From NCEH01 sp043195195 (GTDB lineage Bacteria; Pseudomonadota; Alphaproteobacteria; Rhizobiales; Xanthobacteraceae): a stretch of 64,000 nt of DNA. The stretch's first letter is position 1. Every line of letters starts with the position of its first letter. Below are positions 1 through 8,487 of the stretch, one piece after another. The stretch spans positions 14,475 through 78,474 of the forward strand of contig NZ_JBAFWT010000027.1 of the NCBI RefSeq assembly GCF_043195195.1. Reading direction: 5' to 3'. The translations under genes and the position numbers were made by a program. Below the pieces are notes generated by a model. The model was not told the origin of the DNA and did not search any database. It saw only the letters and a program-made list of their open reading frames with translations.

Positions 1-1068
1 GCGATGGCGCAAGCCGGCCTGCTCGGGCTCAACATGCCGGAAAGCCACGGCGGCGTCGGCCTGCCGCTGCTCGATACGCTCATGATCGTCCAGACCCTGC
101 AGTCGCACGCCTCCATCATGGGCGGTCTGGCCCATCGCAGTTCCACCGGCGCGGTCGGCGCCATCAGCGAGCTTGGCACGGACGCCCAGCGCGATGCCTT
201 CGTCAGCGGCGTCTGCGCCGGCCGGTTCGGCATCGGCATCGGCATCACGGAGCCCGAGGCGGGCTCGGCGGCCACCTCCATGACCACCCGCGCGCGGATC
301 GAGGGCGACAGCGTCGTGCTCAACGGGCGCAAACAGTTCGTCAGCTTCGTCGACAACAACAGCTATACCTTGACCTATTGCCGCTTCGGCAGCACTGGCA
401 AGGCGAGCGACATCGGCGCGGTGATCGTGCCCCACGATGCGCCGGGGTTCTCGCGCAGCAAGGGTTCGCTCAACATGGCGGACGAACTGCTGTTCGAGCT
501 TTACTTCGACGAGTGCCGCGTGCCGCGCGAGAATGTGCTGCTGGACGGCAGCGCCTTCGGCAAGCTGATCAGCGTCTATAACGCGGAGCGCCTCGGCAGC
601 TTGGCGCGCATGCTGGGATCGGCCGAGGCCGCCTTCGCGCTCGCCGTGGACTACGCCAAGACCCGGCGCCAGTTCGGCCGCGAGATCGGCGAGTTCCAGG
701 GCATCCAATGGATGCTGGCCGACATGAAGGTGAAGCTGGAGGCGGCGAAGCTCATGGTCTATCGCGCGGCCTCGAACGCCGGCCACGGCCTACCCAACCC
801 GGCCGAGACCTCCATGGCCAAGGTATTCACGGCTCAGGCCGCCAAGGAGGTCTGCGATGCCGCCATCCAGATCTTCGGCGCCAACGGCTACATGAAGGAA
901 TTCCCGCTCGCCCAGCGCTATGCCGAGGTGCGCGGCGGCTCGATCTATGGCGGCACGATCCAGATCCACAAGAACATGATCGCCGGCGCGGTTCTCGGGC
1001 GATCCAACAACCAGTGGCGCCGCGAGCCCGAGCCGAAGACCCGCGCGCCGCAAAACACCGCCGATTGA
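1..1068 (+). CDS. Acyl-CoA dehydrogenase family protein (5' truncated by window edge)
   Basis: An FAD enzyme of the acyl-CoA dehydrogenase fold. The frame is open to base 1 and the first visible residues (LGLNMPESHGG) lie well inside the N-terminal domain, so the true start is probably upstream of the window. Visible family marks are the ITEPEAGS segment of the central domain, the RRQFGREIGEFQ helix and a C-terminal IYGGTIQIHKN segment. At the medium-chain-type catalytic position (YEGT) this protein has Gly (codon 949-951). A Glu does occur in NAERLGS, where isovaleryl-CoA-dehydrogenase-type enzymes carry their base, so it may be a branched-chain-type dehydrogenase. It is followed after about 90 bp by the multi-rhodanese gene on the same strand. 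A 3-sulfinopropionyl-CoA desulfinase is an alternative. The substrate cannot be read from sequence. Confidence 0.9.
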   Translation, partial: AMAQAGLLGLNMPESHGGVGLPLLDTLMIVQTLQSHASIMGGLAHRSSTGAVGAISELGTDAQRDAFVSGVCAGRFGIGIGITEPEAGSAATSMTTRARIEGDSVVLNGRKQFVSFVDNNSYTLTYCRFGSTGKASDIGAVIVPHDAPGFSRSKGSLNMADELLFELYFDECRVPRENVLLDGSAFGKLISVYNAERLGSLARMLGSAEAAFALAVDYAKTRRQFGREIGEFQGIQWMLADMKVKLEAAKLMVYRAASNAGHGLPNPAETSMAKVFTAQAAKEVCDAAIQIFGANGYMKEFPLAQRYAEVRGGSIYGGTIQIHKNMIAGAVLGRSNNQWRREPEPKTRAPQNTAD

Positions 1069-1160
1069 GGAGGCGGGGGGCACGAACGCCCTCCGGACAA
1101 GCCTCGACGGCATCGGCGGCTCGCGCGGAAAATCCGCGGTGCCGCTCGAAGGGAGGAACC

Positions 1161-2717
1161 ATGGCCCTCGATATAGCGACGTTCGCGACCAGATGGCAGG
1201 CGCGCCCGCGCGCCCTGGCCCTGCTCGACGTGCGCGAGGCGGGCGAGGCGGAGCGCGGGCACATTCCCGGCGCCACCGCCCTGCCCCGCCGGCTGATCGA
1301 GTTCCGCATCGCCTCCCTGGTGCCGGATCGCGCGACCCCGGTCGTGGTCTATGACGGCGACGACGGGCGCGCCGCCCTGGCGCGGCAGACCTTGCTTGAC
1401 GCCGGCTACCACGCCGTCGAGGTGCTGGAGGGCGGCGCGCCCGCCTGGGCCGCCGCCGGGCATGCGCTCGCCACCGGCTTCAACGTGCCGAGCAAGGCCT
1501 TCGGCGAGCAGGTGCTGGTGCACGATGGCGTTGCCTTCATCACGCCCGACGCCCTGGCGGAGCTGCGCGCCGGACAGCCCGCGCTCTGCGTGTGGGACGT
1601 GCGCACCCCCGGGGAGTTCGAACGCGCGAGCCTGCCGGGCGCGGTGAACATGCCCGGCTTCGAAACCGTGCTGCGGGCGCACGCCGCCGCCCAGGCGCAA
1701 GGCACGCTGCTGGTGCATTGCGCCGGCCGCACGCGCAGCATCATCGCCGCCCGCACGCTCCAATTGCTGGGCTTTCCCGCGACGGCGCTGGAGAACGGCA
1801 CCATGGGCTGGACCCTCGCCGGCCACCCCCTCGCGCCGGGAACCCGCCGCGACCTGCCCGAGCCGGATGCCGCCACCCGCGCCGACGCGCGGCAGCGGGC
1901 CGAGGCGCTGGCGCTGGGCGCCGGGGTGGAGGCCAGGAACGCCCGCGACCTGATCGCCCGGCGCGCGCACACCCCCGGCCCCTCCTATTTCTTCGACGTC
2001 CGGCCTGCGGATGCGTTCGCGCAAGGGCATGCGGCGGGCGCGGTGCATGTGCCGAGCGGCCAGCTCATCCAATGCACCGACGATTATATCGCGGTCGAGG
2101 CGGCCGAGATCGTGCTGATGGACGACGGGGATGCCCGCGCCGCCATCGCCGCCTACTGGCTGCGGCGCATGGGCTTTCCCCGCGTGAGCCTCCTCGTCGG
2201 CGGGCTGCCGGCCTGGATCGAGGCCGCCGGCCCCGTGGAGACCGGCCGCCAGCGCGCGCGGCCCCTCGGCCTGACGGAGGCCCGGCGCGACGTCCGTGCC
2301 CTGCCGCGCGAGGCGCTGGAGGCGCTCGACCTGCCGCAGGTTTTCATCGACGTGGGAACCAGCGCGGATTTCGCGGCCGGCCATCTCCCCGGCGCGCAAT
2401 GGCTGCCGCGCGGATGGCTTGAGGCGCGGATCGGCCGGGCAAGCCGCCCGGGCCATGCCCTGGTGCTGACCGCGCGCGACGAGCGGCAGGCGATCTTCGC
2501 CGCCGCGACGCTGCTGAAATCCGGCACCGACGAACCCGTGTTCGTCCTCGACGGCGGCAATGCCGGCTGGTGCGCGGCGGGCGGCACATTGGAGACCGGC
2601 CCCTGCGCGGAGGCGGATTTCGGCCAGGACGTGGTCACGCCGCCCTATGCCAAGGGGACACAGGAAATGCGCCGCTACCTGGAGTGGGAGAAGCGTCTTC
2701 ACGGAGACGCCGCATGA
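1161..2717 (+). CDS. Four-domain rhodanese-like sulfurtransferase
   Basis: 518 residues made of four consecutive rhodanese-like domains (about 1-110, 115-225, 250-370, 385-500). Only the second has the canonical active-site cysteine loop, HCAGRTR with Cys187. The equivalent position is Asp65 in domain 1, Asp321 in domain 3 and Ala438 in domain 4, so three domains are catalytically dead by this criterion and probably structural. The start is ATG 1161 after GGGAGGAACC, a good ribosome-binding site; the frame extends upstream without signals. Rhodaneses move sulfane sulfur from thiosulfate or protein persulfides to thiophilic acceptors. No signal peptide is seen, so it should be cytosolic. It lies between an acyl-CoA dehydrogenase and a MocR regulator, which hints at (but does not prove) a sulfur-containing substrate for the locus. 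Confidence 0.9.
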   Translation: MALDIATFATRWQARPRALALLDVREAGEAERGHIPGATALPRRLIEFRIASLVPDRATPVVVYDGDDGRAALARQTLLDAGYHAVEVLEGGAPAWAAAGHALATGFNVPSKAFGEQVLVHDGVAFITPDALAELRAGQPALCVWDVRTPGEFERASLPGAVNMPGFETVLRAHAAAQAQGTLLVHCAGRTRSIIAARTLQLLGFPATALENGTMGWTLAGHPLAPGTRRDLPEPDAATRADARQRAEALALGAGVEARNARDLIARRAHTPGPSYFFDVRPADAFAQGHAAGAVHVPSGQLIQCTDDYIAVEAAEIVLMDDGDARAAIAAYWLRRMGFPRVSLLVGGLPAWIEAAGPVETGRQRARPLGLTEARRDVRALPREALEALDLPQVFIDVGTSADFAAGHLPGAQWLPRGWLEARIGRASRPGHALVLTARDERQAIFAAATLLKSGTDEPVFVLDGGNAGWCAAGGTLETGPCAEADFGQDVVTPPYAKGTQEMRRYLEWEKRLHGDAA

Positions 2718-2719
2718 CC

Positions 2720-4108
2720 TCAGATGATCGTCGCCGCCGCATAGGGGCGGGAATCCATCAGGTGATCGAGGATCGCCAGCCCCTTCTTCAGGACCTGATC
2801 GTCGGCACCGACATTGAGCGAGACGCGCACCGCCGGCGCGCTCTTGCCCTCCTCCGCCGCGAAATGATCCGAAGCCACCACCGCGACGCCATTGCGGCGC
2901 GCCGCCACCTCGAAATCCAGCGCGCGCCATGGGGCCGGAAGGGACATCCACATATGGACCGAGGCGGGATGGGAGCGGATGTTGCGGCGCGCGAGGACCT
3001 CGCGGGCGATGGCCTCGCGGCGCGCGGTCTCCTGGTTCATGCGGCGGACGACATCGTCCGCGGCGCCCGACGCCAGCAGCACGCTGGCAAGCTCGCCCAT
3101 GAGCGGCGAAGTGCCGAGCGTCATCATGTGGAGCGTGCCGGCAAGGCTCTCCACCTTGGCCCGAGGGGACACCATGAAGGCGATGCGCAGCGCGGGGCTG
3201 AAGCATTTCGCGAAGCCGGTGATGTAGCAGACATGCTCGGGAGCGAACGCGGCGATGGGCGGCGGACGCTCCGTCAGCACGGCTGCCGTCACGTCGTCCT
3301 CGATGATCAGCAGATCCTCGGCGCGCGCCAACGCGGCGATTTCCTTGCGCCGCTCCAGCGGCATGATGGCCGTGGTGGGATTGTGGAGGGTCGATTGCAG
3401 ATAGACCACCCGCGCCCGCGTCTCCGCCACGGCGGCCCTGAGCCCGTCCACGGTCATGCCGTGCTGGTCCATCTCCACCCGCCGCACGGTCAGGCCACGC
3501 ATGCCCGCGAGCGCCTTGAAACCCGGGAAGGTGATGTCGTCCGTGAGGATGGTCTCGCCCGGAAACAGCAGGCTGGTCAAAGCGATGAGAATGGCCTGCT
3601 GGGCGCCGGCGCAGAGCAGCAGGTTCTCCGGCTCGGCGGCAAATCCGGTGCGGGAGATCCAGGATGCGGCGGCGGCACGCTGCGCCGGGAAGCCGGCCGG
3701 CGGGGGATATTTGTGCAGCGGCAGCAGCGCGACGCGCTCGACCAGATCGCCCACCGCCGCGGCCACCACGTCCGACAGGCCCGAGACGGGCGCGCGATAA
3801 CACGAGAGATCGATGATCCGCGATTCCTGCTCGTCGGGGCGAAATTCGAAGCGCGGGCCGCCGTCGGCGTCGTCCCGCCGCACGAACGTGCCGCGCCCCA
3901 CCTCGCCCGATACCAGGTTCTGCTTGCGGATCAGGGAATAGGCCCGGGTGATCGTGCCGACGGTCACGCCAAGCCGTTCGGCCAGATCGCGCTGCGGCGG
4001 CAATTGCGCTCCGGGCGCAAGCTCGCCGCTGTCGATGGCCTGGGCGATCGCGCTGGCCACGGCCAGATAGCGCGGGCCTTCCAGATGATCAATGTTCGGG
4101 GTCCACAT
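2720..4108 (-). CDS. MocR/PdxR-type transcriptional regulator (GntR wHTH fused to aminotransferase domain)
   Basis: 462 residues if started at ATG 4106-4108; a frame-consistent ATG at 4151-4153 would add 15 residues. The N-terminal 70 residues are a GntR winged helix (LPPQRDLAERLGVTVGTITRAY). The rest is a fold-type I aminotransferase domain containing TGFAKCFSPALR with the PLP-binding lysine and DEPTT-equivalent IIEDDVTA. MocR proteins are PLP- or amino-acid-sensing transcription factors rather than enzymes. It is transcribed away from the acyl-CoA ligase gene, and the space between them has an inverted repeat (4147-4172) that lies over the longer start codon, favouring the shorter start. 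It ends 2 bp beyond the convergent rhodanese gene. It probably controls the ligase and itself. Confidence 0.9.
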   Translation of the reverse strand: MWTPNIDHLEGPRYLAVASAIAQAIDSGELAPGAQLPPQRDLAERLGVTVGTITRAYSLIRKQNLVSGEVGRGTFVRRDDADGGPRFEFRPDEQESRIIDLSCYRAPVSGLSDVVAAAVGDLVERVALLPLHKYPPPAGFPAQRAAAASWISRTGFAAEPENLLLCAGAQQAILIALTSLLFPGETILTDDITFPGFKALAGMRGLTVRRVEMDQHGMTVDGLRAAVAETRARVVYLQSTLHNPTTAIMPLERRKEIAALARAEDLLIIEDDVTAAVLTERPPPIAAFAPEHVCYITGFAKCFSPALRIAFMVSPRAKVESLAGTLHMMTLGTSPLMGELASVLLASGAADDVVRRMNQETARREAIAREVLARRNIRSHPASVHMWMSLPAPWRALDFEVAARRNGVAVVASDHFAAEEGKSAPAVRVSLNVGADDQVLKKGLAILDHLMDSRPYAAATII

Positions 4109-4146
4109 ATGTTTAAATCCGGCGCAGAAGTGTACCAGCTCAGATA

Positions 4147-4172
4147 GTGACATTGACAGAGCAATATGTCAC
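4147..4172. promoter_or_regulatory. Inverted repeat between MocR regulator and acyl-CoA ligase, candidate operator
   Basis: GTGACAT at 4147-4153 and its exact complement ATGTCAC at 4166-4172 are separated by 12 bp, giving half-sites 19 bp apart. The site lies in the short divergent promoter region between the MocR-type gene and the acyl-CoA ligase, where an autoregulatory operator would be expected. It was seen by eye; no binding data. Confidence 0.55.
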
Positions 4173-4233
4173 TTTATAATCGCTTTGTATCGATATGTGC
4201 GGCAAAGCGACTCCTGCGAAGCAGATCGGCACC

Positions 4234-5910
4234 ATGTCAGCCTCACACAATCCGTTTATCAGCAAAACATACGCACAGGCTCTCGCCTTGATCTGCGAAC
4301 GCTTCGCGGACCGCGAAGCATTGGTTTTCGCAGAGGAACGCTATTCCTTTTTGGAAGTCAAACAGCGCATCGACGAAGCTTCCCGATACCTGCTGGACAT
4401 CGGCCTCAAGCCCGGCGACCGGCTCGCACTCTGGCTGCCCAATCGCGCGGAATTCCTCTGGTATTGGATGGGCGCGGCGCAGATCGGGGTGATCGTGGTG
4501 GTGTTGAACACCCGCCTCAAGCTGCCGGAAGTCACCTATCAGCTCGAACAATCCGAAAGCTGCGCCCTCGTCCTCCCCGGCCGGCCGGCGTTCCGCGATT
4601 TCCTCGCGGAAATTGCCACCCTGTGCCCGGAATTGCGCGCGCAAGGGCCGATCCTGTCTTGCGCCGCCCTTCCGCACCTGCGGCGGGTGATCGTGTGCGA
4701 ACAGCCCGACGAGGCCATGCCCGGCGTGACGCTCGGGGCACGCTTCGACGCGCCCGCACCCGCGCCGGGGGCCCCGCTGCCGCTCGCGACCGATCCCGAC
4801 GCGCCCGCGCTCATCTCCTACAGTTCCGGCACCACCGCGCTGCCGAAAGGCGCGCTGATCACGCATTGCGTCTGGCGCAAGGGCTATGACATCGGCGCGC
4901 GCGCCGACCTCACGGAGCAGGACCGGCTTTATTTGTGCATCCCGCTGTTCGGCTCCATGGCCATGATGAATGCGGTCCTGCCGCTTTGGACGCGCGGCGG
5001 GGCAATCGTGCTCGCCGAGCGCTTCGAGGCGGACGCCTTCCTCTCCACCGTGGCCGCCGAACGCTGCACCTGCAGCCATTTCCTCCCGCCCATGGTGGAA
5101 GCGCTGCTCGCGCATACTGGGCGACATGACTTCGACCTCTCGTCGCTGCGCATCGGCTGGGTGCTGAGCAATGATCGCGCGGTGCTGGAGGCGGTCGCCA
5201 CCGCGCTTGGCGTCCCCGGCATGCTGACCGGCTACGGCCTCACCGAAACCACCACGGTGCTGACCCGCAATCGCTGGGACGACCCGCTGGAAATTCGCCT
5301 GACCACCCAGGGCTTTGCGCTGCCTGATGTCGAGCTGAGAATCGCCGACCCGGAAACCGGCGCCGCCCAGCCGCCCGGCACACCCGGCGAGATCTGGGCG
5401 CGGGGCTATTGCATCACCCCCGGCTATTTCAAGAAGCCGGTGGAAACGGCGAAGGCGATCACGCCGGAGGGCTGGTTCCGCACCGGGGACCTGGGCGTGG
5501 TGGACGAGAGTGGCCGCCTGACCTACCTCAGCCGCCTCGGCGACGGCTACAAGAGCCGTGGCTTCAACGTCTCCCCCGCGGAGGTGGAGGCTGTGCTGAA
5601 CGCCCATCAGGATGTCGCGACGTCCGCCGTCGTGGGTATTCCGCATGAGAAGTGGGGCGCGGTCGGCGCCGCCTTCGTGGTGCCGGAAGCGGGCGCCAGG
5701 CCCGCGCCGGAAGCCTTGATCGATTATCTCCGCCCGCGCCTTTCCTCCTTCAAGCTTCCGGAAATGGTGGTTCTGGTGGAGGAACTGCCCATGACGGCGG
5801 GCACTGGAAAGGTTCAGAAATTCAAGCTGCGCGAGCATGCCATGGCGCTCGATGCAGGCTCCAGACCATCGATGAGCGAAGCCGCAAACCCGCTTCAGAA
5901 CGCCAAATGA
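4234..5910 (+). CDS. AMP-forming acyl-CoA synthetase (class I adenylate-forming)
   Basis: 558 residues from ATG 4234; an in-frame ATG at 4195 is possible but neither has a strong ribosome-binding site. Core motifs of the ANL superfamily are present in order: the P-loop-like SYSSGTTALPKGAL (about 200), the YGLTETT motif, the hinge GWFRTGDLG followed by RGFNVSPAEVE, and the C-terminal catalytic lysine in GTGKVQKFK. It would activate a carboxylic acid to its CoA ester with ATP, presumably the acid imported by the neighbouring ABC transporter. Length is normal for the family (about 500-570). The substrate is unknown; medium-chain fatty, aryl or heterocyclic acids are possible. Divergent from the MocR gene, which likely regulates it. 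Confidence 0.9.
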   Translation: MSASHNPFISKTYAQALALICERFADREALVFAEERYSFLEVKQRIDEASRYLLDIGLKPGDRLALWLPNRAEFLWYWMGAAQIGVIVVVLNTRLKLPEVTYQLEQSESCALVLPGRPAFRDFLAEIATLCPELRAQGPILSCAALPHLRRVIVCEQPDEAMPGVTLGARFDAPAPAPGAPLPLATDPDAPALISYSSGTTALPKGALITHCVWRKGYDIGARADLTEQDRLYLCIPLFGSMAMMNAVLPLWTRGGAIVLAERFEADAFLSTVAAERCTCSHFLPPMVEALLAHTGRHDFDLSSLRIGWVLSNDRAVLEAVATALGVPGMLTGYGLTETTTVLTRNRWDDPLEIRLTTQGFALPDVELRIADPETGAAQPPGTPGEIWARGYCITPGYFKKPVETAKAITPEGWFRTGDLGVVDESGRLTYLSRLGDGYKSRGFNVSPAEVEAVLNAHQDVATSAVVGIPHEKWGAVGAAFVVPEAGARPAPEALIDYLRPRLSSFKLPEMVVLVEELPMTAGTGKVQKFKLREHAMALDAGSRPSMSEAANPLQNAK

Positions 5911-5988
5911 AAGCGGGTTCGGCATCCCATCGCAACGCAGGGGAGGACCGCATAAAGTTTTGTTGATTAAATCTATAGAATTAAATTA

Positions 5989-6007
5989 GATCGGCATTGA
6001 ACCGATC
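5989..6007. promoter_or_regulatory. Inverted repeat just upstream of the ribosome-binding site of the first binding-protein gene
   Basis: GATCGG (5989-5994) and CCGATC (6002-6007) flank a 7-nt spacer, directly followed by GGGAGGG, the ribosome-binding site of the gene starting at 6022. An AT-rich stretch (about 5951-5988) lies upstream. It could be an operator or a small 5' UTR hairpin affecting translation. Confidence 0.4.
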
Positions 6008-6021
6008 GGGAGGGAAACAAA

Positions 6022-7572
6022 ATGCGTCACCTCACACGCCGCGGCGTGAATGCGCTTCTGCTCGGCCTGCCCCTCGTGCCGGCCTTCGCCCCGAGCCAGG
6101 CCTGGGCCATTCCCACGCAGCCCGCGGTGGACCGCGACACGCTGGTCGTGGCCCTGGAAAAGGAAATTCAGAATCTCGATGCCCTGATCACCGCCAGCGG
6201 CGATTCCCTGCGCTACGCCTGGCAGATCTACGACACGCTCTACGGCTTCGATTCCAAGGGAAACATGGTGCCCCGCATGGCGACCTCCTACGAGGTCTCC
6301 CCGGACGGGCTCAGCTACACCTACCGGCTGCGGCCCGGCATCCTGTTCCACAATGGCGACCCGCTGACCTCGGCGGACGTCGCCTTCTCGGTGGAACGCG
6401 TGCTGGACCCGGCGGCAAAGAGCACCCGCCGCCCGTTCTTCGCCCCCATCATGGCCGGCGTGGATACGCCCGATCCGCAGACCGTGATCTTCCGCCTGAA
6501 GCAGCCGGACGGCGCCTTCCTCAACAAGATCGCCGGCTTCCTGTTCATCGTGCCCAAGGGCTACATCTCCTCGCTCCCGACATCCGAGGCGTTCGCAATC
6601 GCCCCCATCGGCTCGGGCCCCTACAAGGTGGTGCGCCACGACGTGGGGCAGTCGCTCGAACTGGAGCGGTTCGACGGTTTCTATGGCACCAAGCCCGGCA
6701 TCAAGCGGCTGATCATGAAGATGATCTCCGAGGGCTCGACGCGCGTGAACGCCCTGCTCACCGGCGAGGTGGACATCGCGGTCCAGGTGCCGGTGAACCA
6801 GAAGGATCGCCTGCAAGCCGAGCCGGGCGTGAAGGTGGTGGTCAATCCGGTGTCCGCGCCCATGCACGTGCGGCTCTATTCCAACGACCCCTCGCTCCCG
6901 GTCTCCAAGCGCGACGTGCGGCTGGCGCTCAACCACGGGCTGGATTCCGCCGCCATCATCCGCTCGGTGTATCACGGCGTCGGCCAGCCCATGGGCACCT
7001 TCATCTCGGCCTTTTATCCCTATGGGTCGGACCCGAGCATCAAGCCGTTCGCGTACGATCCGGCGAAGGCCAAGGCGCTGCTGAAGCAGGCGGGATATCC
7101 CAACGGCTTCGAAACCAAGCTCTACAGCGCCAACGACCATCCCAAGGAACTGGCCGAGGCGATCGCCGCCTATTGGAGCCAGATCGGCGTCAAGACCGAG
7201 ATCCTGCGCATCGACTATGCCGCGTGGAGCCGCCTGAACAACACCCACAAGACCGGCCCCATGACCATCACCCAGTTCACCAACGCCATTTACGATCCGA
7301 TCCATCCCGTGGCCGGCTCGTTCTCCAAGGAGGGCACCTGGTCGAACTATTACAATCCGCAGGTCGAGGCGCTCATCGACCAGCTCAACGGCGCGGTGGG
7401 TCCCGAGAAGCGCGGCGCACTGTTCCGGCAGATCGGTCAGATCCTGCACGACGACGCGGCGGCCGTGTACATCACGGAGCTGTTCTACGTCTTCGCCTAC
7501 AAGGCGCCGTTGGCATGGGAAGTCCAGGAAGGCTCGGGCTTTCTGAACTTCCGCAATGTCTCCTGGACGTAA
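6022..7572 (+). CDS. ABC transporter substrate-binding protein, family 5 (peptide/opine/nickel type)
   Basis: 516 residues. A signal peptide is evident (RR near the N-terminus, hydrophobic LLLGLPLVPAFA, likely cut after QAWA), so the mature protein is periplasmic. The body matches DppA/OppA-type proteins: the SYEVSPDGLSYTYRLRPG segment, ADVAFSVERVLDP, and the C-terminal RIDYAAWSRLNNTHK region. Start is ATG 6022 after GGGAGGGAAAC. A second, very similar binding protein is at 8488, with only one set of permeases and ATPases (10101-13882), so two receptors probably share one transporter. Family 5 receptors bind peptides but also many other organic solutes; the catabolic neighbours suggest the carboxylate degraded by this locus. 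Confidence 0.92.
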   Translation: MRHLTRRGVNALLLGLPLVPAFAPSQAWAIPTQPAVDRDTLVVALEKEIQNLDALITASGDSLRYAWQIYDTLYGFDSKGNMVPRMATSYEVSPDGLSYTYRLRPGILFHNGDPLTSADVAFSVERVLDPAAKSTRRPFFAPIMAGVDTPDPQTVIFRLKQPDGAFLNKIAGFLFIVPKGYISSLPTSEAFAIAPIGSGPYKVVRHDVGQSLELERFDGFYGTKPGIKRLIMKMISEGSTRVNALLTGEVDIAVQVPVNQKDRLQAEPGVKVVVNPVSAPMHVRLYSNDPSLPVSKRDVRLALNHGLDSAAIIRSVYHGVGQPMGTFISAFYPYGSDPSIKPFAYDPAKAKALLKQAGYPNGFETKLYSANDHPKELAEAIAAYWSQIGVKTEILRIDYAAWSRLNNTHKTGPMTITQFTNAIYDPIHPVAGSFSKEGTWSNYYNPQVEALIDQLNGAVGPEKRGALFRQIGQILHDDAAAVYITELFYVFAYKAPLAWEVQEGSGFLNFRNVSWT

Positions 7573-7604
7573 TTTCCATCCGAAATAGATACATTAGGGT
7601 TGAA

Positions 7605-7636
7605 TTGCGCATTTTTTAAAGGTTCAATATGCGCAA
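7605..7636. promoter_or_regulatory. Long inverted repeat upstream of SDR gene, candidate operator or attenuator
   Basis: TTGCGCAT at 7605-7612 is exactly complementary to ATGCGCAA at 7629-7636, with a 16-nt T/A-rich spacer; a second pair TTGAA/TTCAA is interleaved (7600-7604 and 7623-7627). It lies between the first binding-protein gene and the SDR gene in AT-rich sequence containing a T6 run. Protein binding or RNA folding cannot be separated by inspection. Confidence 0.45.
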
Positions 7637-7670
7637 CAGGAACGGAACAATCCGTCCATCGGGAGGAAGC

Positions 7671-8450
7671 ATGGAGCCTCGACAGGCTGGCCGCGTGGCC
7701 CTCGTTACGGGGTCGGCGCGCGGCATCGGTTACGCCACCGCGGAGCGCTTCGCGGAAGACGGCGCCAGCGTCGTCATCTGCGATCTCGACGGGGCTGCGG
7801 CAAACGCCGCAGCCGATCGCATCGCCCACCAATATGGAGTCGGTGCGCTCGGCCTCGCCTGCAACGTCGGCGATCCCGACGCGGTCGAGGCCATGGGCCG
7901 GACCATCGTCGAGCGCTTCGGCTCCCTCGATATTCTCGTCAACAACGCCGGCGTCACCCGCGACAACCTCATCCACAAGATGAGCGTGAAGGACTGGGAC
8001 GACATCGTCTTCGTCCATCTGCGCGGCTCTTTCCTCTGCGCGCAGATGGCGCAGAAGGAGATGGTCAAGCGCCAGTGGGGGCGGATCGTCAATCTGTCCT
8101 CCACCTCCGCCCTCGGCAATCGCGGACAGGTCAATTACTCGACCGCGAAGGCTGGCCTGCAAGGCATGACCCGCTCGCTCGCCCTGGAACTCGGGCGGTT
8201 CGGCATCACCGTGAACTGCGTGGCGCCGGGCTTCATCGATACCGAGATGACCCGCCTGACCGCCGAGCGGCTGGGCAAGGACCCGGAAGACTACAAGGCC
8301 GAGCGCGCCAAGGGCATCGCGGTGGGCCGGGTCGGCGTCCCGCGCGACGTCGCCAATCTCGTCTGCTTCCTCGCCAGCGCGGAAGCCTCCTTCGTCTCGG
8401 GACAGGTGATCTACGTCAGCGGCGGGCCGGAAACCCGGCGCGGCGGCTGA
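7671..8450 (+). CDS. Short-chain dehydrogenase/reductase (classical SDR, FabG-like)
   Basis: 259 residues. It has the classical SDR marks: the TGSARGIG nucleotide-binding glycine motif near residue 13, NNAG, a catalytic serine in NLSSTSALG and the YSTAK (YxxxK) pair, with the PGFIDTEM segment after it. Start is taken as ATG 7671 behind GGGAGGAAGC; the frame runs further up to 7629 but that extension covers an inverted repeat and lacks a ribosome-binding site. Arg or acidic preference for the cofactor is not clear (CDLD after strand 2 suggests NAD). It probably oxidises a hydroxyacyl intermediate made by the enoyl-CoA hydratase of the same locus. It is sandwiched between two paralogous binding-protein genes. 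Confidence 0.9.
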   Translation: MEPRQAGRVALVTGSARGIGYATAERFAEDGASVVICDLDGAAANAAADRIAHQYGVGALGLACNVGDPDAVEAMGRTIVERFGSLDILVNNAGVTRDNLIHKMSVKDWDDIVFVHLRGSFLCAQMAQKEMVKRQWGRIVNLSSTSALGNRGQVNYSTAKAGLQGMTRSLALELGRFGITVNCVAPGFIDTEMTRLTAERLGKDPEDYKAERAKGIAVGRVGVPRDVANLVCFLASAEASFVSGQVIYVSGGPETRRGG

Positions 8451-8487
8451 TCCAGACCTGCGATCCTCGCATCGGAAGGGCCAAGCC

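Noticed and set aside
1..1068. 3-sulfinopropionyl-CoA desulfinase as the first gene's function
   Set aside because: The Gly at the YEGT position suggested it, but NAERLGS has a Glu where branched-chain acyl-CoA dehydrogenases keep their base, so ordinary dehydrogenation is as likely.
945..3803. Very long minus-strand open frame (952 codons) opposite the rhodanese and MocR genes
   Set aside because: Its product is low-complexity and overlaps clear genes on the other strand and frame; it results from GC-rich codon bias.
4243..5925. 560-codon minus-strand frame covering the acyl-CoA ligase
   Set aside because: Shadow of a clear adenylate-forming enzyme with all core motifs on the plus strand.
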